From the NCBI GenBank assembly GCA_020851855.1, contig JADZBY010000283.1, forward strand, positions 1 through 6,691: a stretch of 6,691 nt of DNA, in the 5' to 3' direction. How positions within the stretch are numbered: the first letter of the stretch is position 1; the number at the start of each line of letters is the position of its first letter. This document shows positions 1 to 6,614 of this stretch, piece by piece. The notes under the pieces were generated by a model that worked only from the letters and a program-made list of their open reading frames with translations, made no database searches and was not told the DNA's origin. This DNA is from Anaerolineae bacterium (lineage in GTDB: Bacteria > Chloroflexota > Anaerolineae > Aggregatilineales > UBA2796). Both the position numbers and the translations under genes were made by a program.

Positions 1-330
1 GCGCCCAGTCTGACGCTGATGGATGCGCTGCAGGTCGCGGTCGAGTCAGCGCTGGCCGGGTTGTTGTTCTTCTTCCTGGTCTACGCCGCCTACCGTTTGA
101 TGCGGCGCGGCGTGAACGTGTGGAACGTGCTGTTCCTGGCGGCGCTGGTCATCGTGTTGCTCGGCTACAATACGCTGAGCGGCATGGGCTTTCTCACGGC
201 GGTCCGCGATTGGCTGCTCGCCGTGCCGGTCCATGCGGGCGTGCGCGGCCTGCTGATCGGGATTGCCATCGGCACGGTGGCCGTCGGCGTCCGGCTGCTC
301 ATCGGCCAGGATCGCACCTTCCGCGAGTGA
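1..330 (+). CDS. Small polytopic membrane protein, 3' portion (5' end probably outside window)
   Basis: The reading frame is open from the first base, giving 109 residues before TGA at 328-330. An ATG at 19 could be the start (103 residues), but bases 1-18 show no Shine-Dalgarno sequence, so I favour a gene that begins upstream. Counting from base 1, three hydrophobic segments are visible at about residues 15-34 (containing LLFFFLVYAAY), 41-58 (VLFLAALVIVLLGY) and 78-101 (GLLIGIAIGTVAVGVRLLIG). An RLMRRG basic turn follows the first, and the tail QDRTFRE is short and polar. There is no signal peptide and no catalytic motif. I recall similar uncharacterised membrane proteins ending in an 'IGxAxGTxxxGxRxLxGxDR' helix in Chloroflexota, but cannot name a family or function. 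It ends 12 bases before the next gene, whose ribosome binding site overlaps this stop codon, so the two are probably co-translated. Confidence 0.75.
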   Translation, partial: APSLTLMDALQVAVESALAGLLFFFLVYAAYRLMRRGVNVWNVLFLAALVIVLLGYNTLSGMGFLTAVRDWLLAVPVHAGVRGLLIGIAIGTVAVGVRLLIGQDRTFRE

Positions 331-333
331 GGT
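329..333 (+). promoter_or_regulatory. Ribosome binding site for the 1247-residue protein
   Basis: GAGGT lies 9 bases before the ATG at 343 and shares bases with the TGA stop codon of the preceding membrane gene. A ribosome finishing the first gene would sit on this site, which suggests translational coupling and supports ATG 343 as the start. Confidence 0.6.
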
Positions 334-342
334 ACAGGCGTC

Positions 343-3300
343 ATGTCCATTAACGGGCCGCTGTTCGACGACGAAGACCTGCCCGGCTGGCTGCGTAAGG
401 CGGGCATCACCGGCGGTGGCCGCGCCGAACCGAGCGCAGGTGCGGGCGCGGGCGCTGCATTCAGCGACCCTTCGGGCGCGACCGACGACGACATTGACCT
501 GTCGTGGCTGGACGACGTGACGAGCGCGCCGGCCACGGTGCACGCCGAGCCGCAACCCTGGGATGCGGAGCCGGCGGCGGAAGAAGCCGGGGGTTTCTTC
601 GATAGCGGCCCCTTTGGCGACGAGTTTGGCGGCGACATGCCCAGCGCGACCGGCCCGGCGGGCGAGCCATTGCCCTGGCAGCCGGACAGCGCCGCCGCGC
701 CGCCGGGTGGATTCGTCCTGCCGCAGAGTGGGCCGCTGCCCTGGACAGGCGAGGACGCCGAGATGGCTCCGCCGCCGCCCGAACCCGGCGCGCCGCTCGC
801 CGCCGTGCCGTGGCAGATGGAAGGCGCGCCGCCTACCCGGCAAGCGCCAACGCCCACGCCGTCCGCCGCACAGCCACCACAAGACCCTGCCGACCTGAGC
901 CTGCCCTGGGAGCCGGGCATGGGCGACGAGGCGGACGTATTCGCCGCTCCGGCCTGGGAGTCGGGGGTGGACTGGCTGTCGATGCCCCCGTCGATGCCCG
1001 CCGAACCGGCCCCGCCGCCCGCCGCGCCGGTCGAGCCTGCGCCCACGCTGGCCGACGACGAGCCGCTGCCCTGGGACGCAGAGCCAGCGGGCGAGGACAC
1101 GGACTGGCTGCACGAGGCTGCCGCGAGCGAGCCGCAACTGCCCACGGTGGCCGAGCCATCTGCGCCCGTCGGGCCGGATGAGGACTGGCTGGCCGATTTC
1201 ATGGGCGAAAGCGCGCCGCCCGCGCCGGAGCCGGTGGAACAACCCGCCGACTGGCTGAGCGAACCGACCGAACCGCCCTCGGAAGACTGGCTGAGCAGCC
1301 TGGAGAGCGCCGCGCCGGGCGAACCAGCCGAACCGATCTCCGACGACTGGCTGGCCGGATTCGACGACGGGTTGATCAGCCCGCCCCCGGATGTGTTGGC
1401 AGAAGGGCCGCCCGCAGCCAGCGCGCCCACGCCGGAACTGGAATCCGCCCCGGCGCTCGATCTCGGCCCGGATACCTTTGACGAAAACTGGCTCGCGGGA
1501 TTCTTGAGCCGCACGGCGGATGCGACGCCGTCCGAGGCGCAGCCGGAAATGGCCATTGACGCGCCCGCTGAATGGCCAACCGAGGCCGGGCCGGAAATCG
1601 CCGATCCAGCCGCCGAAACGCCGCTGGAACTGCCGCCCGCCTTCGAACAAGCGACGGGCGCGCTGGCCGACGAGACGCCGCCTGCGGCGCAAACGCTCAC
1701 CGGCGGAGCGGAACGTTTCGATCTGCCCGATCTCGAGGTCCCGGATTGGTTCGCCAGCGTGCCCGCTGAGGCCGCACCCGCCGAACCAAGCGCGCCCGCC
1801 GGTGACGAGACGGCGCTGGACTGGATGGCCGAGCTTCCGCCCGACTGGCAGACGACGCCCGACGCCGCACCCGCGACGCGCGAACCGGCAATGAGCAGCG
1901 CCGACCAGGCGGCCAGCGATGAGGATGCGCTGGACTGGATGCGCGCGACGGAGCCGCCAGCAAGCGAAGTGCAGGCCGCCGCTCCGCCCGACGCCGAGCC
2001 GGTAGACCTGCCTGACTGGATGCGCGGGATGGCTCCCATTGAGCCGCTTGAGAGCGCGGAAAGTTTGCCGCCCGCCGAGCCGGAGCCGATGCCCGGCTTT
2101 GGCGCTGGGCTGGAAGGCCCGCTCGATTGGGTTGGCGCGACAGATTCGGACGAGGGCGAATCGGGCGGCGCAACGCCAGTTTCGGCTGGGCAGGGCGAAG
2201 CGCCGCTCGCCGAGGCCGAGATTCCGGCCTGGATGCGCGACATTGCGCCTGCGTCGCCCACGCCGATGGCCCGCGCCGTCGAGGATCAAGAAACCGCCGC
2301 CGCGCTGGATTGGCTGGCCGATGTGGAGAGCAGCGCCGGCGCGCCGCAGAAGCCCGCCGCCCCGCCGTCGCCCGTCTCGCCCTTCGCCGTCGAGCCGGTC
2401 GAAGGTCCCATCACCGAGTCGGGCGAGCTGGTCATGGACTTGAGCAGCGCGGACATTGACGCCCTGCTGAACCTGCCGCCCTCGGAGACGCCGCCCGTCC
2501 CGGCGGCCAGCGACTCGGCCCTCGTCCCGACCGTCGATCTGGACCTCGACTCGGACGCGCTCGACCTGGATGAAATCCTCGGCCCGGCGGAAGAAGCGCC
2601 CGCCCCCGCCGAACCCGGATTGGCGGGCGCGGTGGCCGCCGCCGCCGCTGCGCCGGAACTGCCGCCCGTCGAGGCCGCGCCCGGAGTCTCCCGCGAGAGC
2701 CTGCCGGGCTGGATCGAGCAGTTGCAGCCGTCCGAAGTGCCGGTGGTGCTCCAGGTGGGCGACCAAAAGGTGCGCATCGCAGAGAAGCCGGTGGCCCAGC
2801 TTGACCCGCAGCTCCAAAAACTGCGCGACCGCTCCCGCGAGGTGAGCGCCGAGGCGAAGAAGCAGGGCGAAACGCCGTCCAGCGGGCCGCTCTCCGGTAT
2901 CAGCGACGCGATCATCCCCATCGCCGACCAGATTCCGGCGGCGGAGAGCGCCGTCGCGGGCATGATCATTGACGACCTGGAAGCGCGCCGCGTCCGCGTC
3001 CTGGAGTCACTCTTGGGCGCACAGGAAGAGCAAATGCGGCGGCATCTGGAGCAGGATCAGGCCGAAGCCGATGCGGCGCAGCCTGCCGGGAAACGCGCCC
3101 GCCGTCGCCGCGCCCGTGCGCGTCACCGGGCGCGTTTCAAGCTGGACCGGCTGATCGTGACGGTATTCCTGGCGCTGGCCGTCGTCGCGCCGTTCTTCAC
3201 CGACGCGGTCAACGTCTTCGCGCCGGTGGCGTTCGCCGATCTGGCGGCGGAAGAACAGGCGCGCATCGATGCTATCGGCACGGCGGTAGACCTGATCCAG

Positions 3301-4086
3301 CCGAGCAACCCGTACACGCTCGTCGCCTTCGAATTTCGCCCGACCGGGGCCGGTGAGATGGACGATCTGGCCGTGGCCGTGCTGCGCGACGTGTGGCGGC
3401 GCGGCGGCGTGCCCGTCGTGGTCAGCACCGACGCATCTGGCGCGGTGCACGCCCAGAGCCTGATCGCGCGGCTGGCCCACGAGACGGCGACCCTCGCCGT
3501 GACCGACCGCCTCGGCCAACCGCTGATCGCCCGGCAGGATTACGTCGTGCTCGGCTTTGTGCCGGGCGGCGCGGCGGGCGTGCGCGCCCTGTACGACTCG
3601 CTTGAGGCGAACAGCTTCCAGCGGCAGTTCATGCTGAACGTCGACATTGAGGGCCGCCCCGCCGGGCTGGACGAGGCGGCGTGGAGCACGCTGCGCGGCA
3701 ACCCGGTCTTCCTGCTGGCCGAAGGGCAGGACGACGTGCGCAACTGGGCCGAGCAGTTCCGGCCACGCGGCGACGGATCGGCTGTGGCGGCTGCTGGCGG
3801 CAGCGCGCCCCGGCTCATCGTGTTCGCCTCGGTGGGCGCGTCGGCCATCGCCCAGACCTACGCCGCAGCCGACCCGGCGCGCTTCACCGGGCCGGTGATC
3901 GGGCTGCGCGGCGCATCGCTGTACGCCGAGCGGCGCAATCTGCTCGTCGGCGACGAGGACGCGCGCCTTGCCGCCCAGCGCTGGCAGAGCACCGGGCTGG
4001 CCCTGACGGCGGCGGCGGTGGCGGTGCTCTTCGGGGCGGCCATCAACGGCATCCGGACCTTGCGACGGAGGAGGACGCGGCGTTGA
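343..4086 (+). CDS. Large bitopic membrane protein with Trp-motif disordered cytoplasmic arm and extracytoplasmic alpha/beta domain
   Basis: 1247 residues, no cysteine, function unknown. Residues 1-800 are acidic, Pro/Ala-rich and probably disordered. They carry 26 tryptophans, nearly all in short motifs (LPGWLRK at 13, LPW-type at 110-248, DWL/DWM-type at 253-661, LPGWIEQL at 787). Residues 20-669 contain no lysine. A helical, coiled-coil-like stretch follows (about 879-913), then an Arg-rich patch at 917-932 and a membrane helix at about 937-959. By the positive-inside rule the disordered arm is cytoplasmic. Residues about 960-1215 alternate strands and helices (YTLVAFEF, VPVVVST, DYVVLGFVPGG, RLIVFASVG, GPVIGLRG), suggesting a Rossmann-like extracytoplasmic domain. 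A second membrane helix (about 1217-1236) and an RRRR-type tail return to the cytoplasm. The family is seen in Chloroflexota as unnamed proteins, as far as I recall. Its stop overlaps the next start as TTGA. Confidence 0.9.
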   Translation: MSINGPLFDDEDLPGWLRKAGITGGGRAEPSAGAGAGAAFSDPSGATDDDIDLSWLDDVTSAPATVHAEPQPWDAEPAAEEAGGFFDSGPFGDEFGGDMPSATGPAGEPLPWQPDSAAAPPGGFVLPQSGPLPWTGEDAEMAPPPPEPGAPLAAVPWQMEGAPPTRQAPTPTPSAAQPPQDPADLSLPWEPGMGDEADVFAAPAWESGVDWLSMPPSMPAEPAPPPAAPVEPAPTLADDEPLPWDAEPAGEDTDWLHEAAASEPQLPTVAEPSAPVGPDEDWLADFMGESAPPAPEPVEQPADWLSEPTEPPSEDWLSSLESAAPGEPAEPISDDWLAGFDDGLISPPPDVLAEGPPAASAPTPELESAPALDLGPDTFDENWLAGFLSRTADATPSEAQPEMAIDAPAEWPTEAGPEIADPAAETPLELPPAFEQATGALADETPPAAQTLTGGAERFDLPDLEVPDWFASVPAEAAPAEPSAPAGDETALDWMAELPPDWQTTPDAAPATREPAMSSADQAASDEDALDWMRATEPPASEVQAAAPPDAEPVDLPDWMRGMAPIEPLESAESLPPAEPEPMPGFGAGLEGPLDWVGATDSDEGESGGATPVSAGQGEAPLAEAEIPAWMRDIAPASPTPMARAVEDQETAAALDWLADVESSAGAPQKPAAPPSPVSPFAVEPVEGPITESGELVMDLSSADIDALLNLPPSETPPVPAASDSALVPTVDLDLDSDALDLDEILGPAEEAPAPAEPGLAGAVAAAAAAPELPPVEAAPGVSRESLPGWIEQLQPSEVPVVLQVGDQKVRIAEKPVAQLDPQLQKLRDRSREVSAEAKKQGETPSSGPLSGISDAIIPIADQIPAAESAVAGMIIDDLEARRVRVLESLLGAQEEQMRRHLEQDQAEADAAQPAGKRARRRRARARHRARFKLDRLIVTVFLALAVVAPFFTDAVNVFAPVAFADLAAEEQARIDAIGTAVDLIQPSNPYTLVAFEFRPTGAGEMDDLAVAVLRDVWRRGGVPVVVSTDASGAVHAQSLIARLAHETATLAVTDRLGQPLIARQDYVVLGFVPGGAAGVRALYDSLEANSFQRQFMLNVDIEGRPAGLDEAAWSTLRGNPVFLLAEGQDDVRNWAEQFRPRGDGSAVAAAGGSAPRLIVFASVGASAIAQTYAAADPARFTGPVIGLRGASLYAERRNLLVGDEDARLAAQRWQSTGLALTAAAVAVLFGAAINGIRTLRRRRTRR
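379..2724 (+). repeat. Degenerate tryptophan-motif repeats within the large protein
   Basis: Irregularly spaced copies (roughly 6 to 60 residues apart, with one longer final gap) of a short motif centred on Trp flanked by acidic or Pro residues. Two zones are visible. An LPW/VPW zone lies at residues 110-248 (670-1086), with LPWQPD, LPWTGED, VPWQME, LPWEPG and LPWDAEP. A DW[LMFV] zone lies at residues 253-661 (1099-2325), with DWLHE, DWLADF, DWLSEP, DWLSSL, DWLAGF, NWLAGF, PDWFAS, LDWMAEL, LDWMRA, LPDWMRGM, LDWVGA, IPAWMRDI and LDWLADV. LPGW motifs cap both ends (residues 13-19 and 787-794). The motif is conserved at protein level; linkers vary, so this is not a tandem DNA repeat. Confidence 0.8.
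4067..4075 (+). promoter_or_regulatory. Strong ribosome binding site fixing a TTG start
   Basis: GGAGGAGGA lies inside the 3' end of the preceding coding region. Its AGGAGG core (4069-4074) is a full anti-Shine-Dalgarno match, 8 bases before TTG at 4083. This is the best such site in the window and decides the start of the 217-residue membrane protein in favour of the TTG, which overlaps the upstream stop as TTGA. Confidence 0.75.
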
Positions 4087-4736
4087 ACCCAGACACGTTC
4101 CAGCAAGTCGCCACGGTGACCGGCGCAGTCCTGACGCTGATGGTGTTCAGTTACCTGCTGGGCGACAACTTCCTGTACCGCATCGCCATTCACGTGCTGA
4201 TCGGCGCGGCGGCGGCGTACATCCTGCTCACGGCGGTCGAGAACGTGCTGATCCCGTGGGTGAACGTCATGATCCTGGGCCAGCCGGTGCAACTGACGCG
4301 GGCGGGAGTAGGATTGCTGCCGTTCATGGTCGGTATTCTGCTGTTTTTCAAGTCCTCGACGCGCTTCATCCGCCTGGGCAACCTGGGCCTGATGATCGTG
4401 CTGGGCATCGGGACCGGGCTGGCGCTGTGGGGCGCGATCAGCGGCACGTTGTTCCCCCTCTCGCTGGAGACGATCCGCGATTTTACGCCGCAGAACGTGA
4501 TCAACGGCCTGATCGCGCTGGTCGGCACGCTGACGGTGCTCGTGTATTTCACGTACATCGGCGTGCGGCGGAGCAGCGGCGAGATCGAGCAGATTTTGCC
4601 GGTGCGGGCGGCGGGCCTCGTCGGGCGCGGCTTCCTGATGGTCACGCTCGGCGCGACGTATGGCCTGCTGATCATCTCGGCGGTTACGGTGCTGACCGGC
4701 GTCATTGCGCAGCGGCTGCTGCCGCTGTTGCCATGA
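4083..4736 (+). CDS. Polytopic membrane protein, about six transmembrane segments, unknown function
   Basis: 217 residues from a TTG start chosen because of an AGGAGG site 8 bases upstream and a 4-base overlap with the previous stop; the frame stays open far upstream, so a longest-ORF start would be wrong. Hydrophobic segments lie at about residues 10-28, 32-50, 77-89, 99-122, 140-160 and 183-206. Between the first two sits LLGDNFLYRIAIHVLIG, which resembles a 'GDNPLYRLAxHLxVG' pattern I recall in uncharacterised bacterial membrane proteins. ENVLIPW follows the second segment. A polar loop, RRSSGEIEQILPVRAAG (about 162-178), precedes the last helix. No transport or enzyme motif is visible. 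It sits between the large Trp-motif protein and the MutL-like protein, so it may be the membrane partner of one or both; that is inference. Confidence 0.85.
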   Translation: MNPDTFQQVATVTGAVLTLMVFSYLLGDNFLYRIAIHVLIGAAAAYILLTAVENVLIPWVNVMILGQPVQLTRAGVGLLPFMVGILLFFKSSTRFIRLGNLGLMIVLGIGTGLALWGAISGTLFPLSLETIRDFTPQNVINGLIALVGTLTVLVYFTYIGVRRSSGEIEQILPVRAAGLVGRGFLMVTLGATYGLLIISAVTVLTGVIAQRLLPLLP

Positions 4737-4762
4737 CCGAACGAAAGGGCGAGGGCCTGTGA
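4733..4762 (+). other. Nine-codon mini-ORF bridging two genes (possible coupling leader)
   Basis: ATG at 4733-4735 overlaps the TGA stop of the membrane protein (ATGA). The frame encodes MTERKGEGL and stops at TGA 4760-4762, which overlaps the GTG start of the MutL-like gene (GTGA). Every intergenic base is therefore translatable. Ribosomes could pass from one gene to the next by re-initiating twice. No good Shine-Dalgarno precedes the ATG, so it may be chance in a 22-base gap. Confidence 0.3.
4746..4755 (+). promoter_or_regulatory. Ribosome binding site for the MutL-like protein
   Basis: AGGGCGAGGG offers AGGG at 4746-4749, 9 bases before GTG 4759, and a closer GAGGG at 4751-4755, only 3 bases away. 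The first has normal spacing. The next in-frame ATG, at 4774, has no such site, so GTG 4759 is preferred. Confidence 0.55.
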
Positions 4763-6588
4763 CGACACGCGAAATGGACGCGCCGCGCGGGAAACAGGCG
4801 CAGCGGCAGGGGCAGCGGCAGGCGCGCGCCCAGGGCAGGCCCGCGCCGATGGCCGATTACGTGCCGTCCGGGCCGATCCTGGCGACGGACATTGGCAGTG
4901 TGCATACGCGCGCCGTGCTGCTCGACGTGGTGGACGGCAAGTACCGGCTCATCTCGCGCGCCCAGGCGTTGAGCACCGAAGCGCCGCCGGTGGGGGATGT
5001 GACGGTCGGGCTGCGGCGGGCGCTGCACCAGCTTGGCGCGCAGACCGGGCGCGAGTTCTTCGACTACGGCGGCGGCTACCTGATCGGGGAGATGCGCAAC
5101 CGGGCGGCGGAGCGCCTCGTCGCCACGGCCAGCGGCGGCGCGCCGATGAAAGTGGTGCTCGTCGGGCTGATGGGCGACGTGTCCATCCGCAGCGGGCAGC
5201 GCGCCCTGGCCAGCACGTACGCTCAACTGGTCGATACGCTCAGCCTGGTGGACGTGCGCACCAAAGACGAGCAATTGAACGCCATCCTGCGCGGCGAGCC
5301 AGACCTGATCTTCGTCGTCGGCGGCACGGACGGCGGCGCGACGCAGCCCATGCTCGACCTGCTGCGCACGGTGCATCTGGCGGCGCTGCTGGCCACCGGG
5401 CGCAAACCGGCGGTGCTCTATTCGGGCAACCAGGAACTGGTCCCCACCGTGCGCGAGATGTTCTCGGACGAGGGCATCCCACTGTACATCACGCAGAACG
5501 TGCGGCCCATGCTGCTCGGCGAAGCGCTCGACCCGGTACAGATCGAACTGGGTTTGCTCTACGGCGATTACCGGTCTGCGGGGCGCGGCGACTTCCGCGA
5601 GATTCAGCGCTTGAGCAAGATGGGCGTCATGCCCACGGCGCAGAGTTTCGGCAACATCGTGCATTACCTGGGCGAATTGCCGGGGCCGGGCCTGGGCGTC
5701 CTGTGCATCGATGTGGGCGCGTCCACCGTCACGGTGACGGCCAGCGTGCGCCACAATCTGCACGTCACCATCCGGCCCGACCTGGGCCTGGGCAGCAGCG
5801 CCGTGGCCGGCGTGCAGGCGGTCGGCGTGGAAGCCATCCAGCGCTGGTTGAGCTTCAAGGCGAGCGAGAACGAGATTTACGACTACGCCTGGAACAAGAC
5901 GCTGCGCCCGTCCGGCATCCCGCAGACGCCGCGCGATCTGGAACTGGAATACGCCATCGCCCGCGAACTGATCCGGAGCGCGGTAGCCACCTCGCGCCTG
6001 GGCTGGAACTTGCCGGGCAGGCCGGGACTTTTGCCAAACATCCAGCGCATCATCGGGGCGGGATCGGTGCTGGCGGAGCTGATCAACCCCGGCATCAGCG
6101 CCTTGCTCATGCTCGACGCGCTTCAGCCGGTCGGCGTGACGGAGTTCAAGCTCGACCCGTACGGCCTGATCCCGGCGCTGGGCACGGCAGCCTATGCCGA
6201 TCCACTGGCCGCCGTGCAGGTGCTCGAATCGGGCGGCCTGACCGATCTGGCGACGACGATCAGCCCCAGCGGGCGGCCCGGTTCGGGCATTGCCATGCGG
6301 GTGAGCGTGAAATACGGCAGCGGGCGCGTGATCGAGGCGGAGATTCCCGGCGGGACGCTACGCGCTGTGCCGCTCGCCGCCGGGCAGAAGGCGCAGGTCA
6401 CTATCCGGCTGGGGCGCGGGCTGTCTTTGAACGGGCGGCGGCGCGTTGCCCTGAACGTATCCGGCAGCGCGGCGGGCCTGATCTTCGATGCGCGGGGCCG
6501 ACCGCTGGAATTGCCGCGCGAGCCGGAAAAGCGTGCGGCGCGGCTCCCGGCATGGTACGCTGCGGTCCAGGGGCGCGGTGAGGGATGA
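4759..6588 (+). CDS. Glutamate mutase L (MutL)-like ASKHA-fold protein with extra C-terminal domain
   Basis: 609 residues from GTG 4759. The core matches the glutamate mutase L family, relatives of actin/Hsp70/sugar-kinase-fold ATPases. A phosphate-1-like motif TDIGSVHTRAVLLD lies at residues 43-56, followed by TASGGAPMKVVLVGL (123-137), VVGGTDGG (186-193), YSGNQE (221-226) and TQNVRPMLLGEALDP (245-259). Then come a phosphate-2-like motif CIDVGASTVTVTASV (316-330) and an adenosine-like motif IIGAGSVLAEL (431-441). In clostridia MutL accompanies coenzyme-B12-dependent glutamate mutase, probably as a reactivating or chaperone-like factor. The usual length there is about 460 residues. Here there is a Gln/Arg-rich tail (1-31) and a beta-rich-looking C-terminal region (about 503-609, with GLIFDARGRPLELP). 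No mutase subunit or B12-binding DxHxxG motif occurs in the window, so a different substrate is likely. No membrane segment; cytoplasmic. Unrelated to mismatch-repair MutL. Confidence 0.88.
   Translation: MTTREMDAPRGKQAQRQGQRQARAQGRPAPMADYVPSGPILATDIGSVHTRAVLLDVVDGKYRLISRAQALSTEAPPVGDVTVGLRRALHQLGAQTGREFFDYGGGYLIGEMRNRAAERLVATASGGAPMKVVLVGLMGDVSIRSGQRALASTYAQLVDTLSLVDVRTKDEQLNAILRGEPDLIFVVGGTDGGATQPMLDLLRTVHLAALLATGRKPAVLYSGNQELVPTVREMFSDEGIPLYITQNVRPMLLGEALDPVQIELGLLYGDYRSAGRGDFREIQRLSKMGVMPTAQSFGNIVHYLGELPGPGLGVLCIDVGASTVTVTASVRHNLHVTIRPDLGLGSSAVAGVQAVGVEAIQRWLSFKASENEIYDYAWNKTLRPSGIPQTPRDLELEYAIARELIRSAVATSRLGWNLPGRPGLLPNIQRIIGAGSVLAELINPGISALLMLDALQPVGVTEFKLDPYGLIPALGTAAYADPLAAVQVLESGGLTDLATTISPSGRPGSGIAMRVSVKYGSGRVIEAEIPGGTLRAVPLAAGQKAQVTIRLGRGLSLNGRRRVALNVSGSAAGLIFDARGRPLELPREPEKRAARLPAWYAAVQGRGEG
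4801..4824 (+). repeat. 12-base tandem duplication encoding QRQ[G/A]
   Basis: Two adjacent copies of cagcggcaggSg (4801-4812 and 4813-4824) differ at one base. They encode QRQG QRQA at residues 15-22 of the MutL-like protein, inside a basic, probably unstructured N-terminal tail. A recent slippage expansion is the simplest explanation. Confidence 0.6.
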
Positions 6589-6605
6589 AGGGATAAGGGA
6601 TAGGG
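6582..6605 (+). repeat. AGGGATA-type microrepeat and potential G-quadruplex over a stop codon and ribosome binding site
   Basis: Four GGG runs (6582-6584, 6590-6592, 6597-6599, 6603-6605) are separated by A/T-rich loops of 5, 4 and 3 bases, which satisfies the usual G3-loop(1-7) rule for an intramolecular G-quadruplex. A fifth G run lies at 6570-6573, 8 bases upstream. The unit reads as imperfect AGGGATA/AGGGATGA repeats. The MutL-like stop codon lies in the first loop. The last run is also the AGGG ribosome binding site for the next gene, so folding of the transcript could hide that site. Structure is predicted, not shown. Confidence 0.45.
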
Positions 6606-6614
6606 CAACGCGAC

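Noticed and set aside
343..2800. Mobile element, collagen-like or surface adhesin repeat region
   Set aside because: There is no signal peptide, no Gly-X-Y periodicity, no inverted repeats and no transposase. The repeats are degenerate short motifs, and topology places this arm in the cytoplasm.
46..2817. Long antisense open frame (over 900 codons) opposite the large protein, plus a second antisense frame at 165-2261
   Set aside because: Composition is Arg/Gly or Ser/Gly-rich with no domain. Such frames are expected opposite GC-rich, Pro/Ala/Glu-rich coding sequence. The + frame has ribosome binding site, membrane helices and operon context.
3681..4736. Longer version of the six-helix protein starting inside the large protein
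   Set aside because: The extra N-terminal 134 residues are Arg/Ala/Gly shadow sequence of the upstream gene. The AGGAGG-TTG pair at 4069-4085 marks the real start.
4705..4758. Upstream TTG start adding 18 residues to the MutL-like protein
   Set aside because: The added sequence is Cys/Arg-rich shadow of the membrane gene's 3' end and overlaps it by 32 bases. GTG 4759 has its own ribosome binding site and no such overlap.
4702..5763. Antisense frame of about 350 codons opposite the MutL-like gene
   Set aside because: The + strand frame carries clear MutL-family motifs throughout. The antisense product is His/Arg/Gln-rich and featureless, typical of a GC-driven shadow.
4759..6588. DNA mismatch repair MutL
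   Set aside because: The name is shared only. None of the GHKL ATPase motifs are present; the motifs are those of the glutamate mutase L/ASKHA group.
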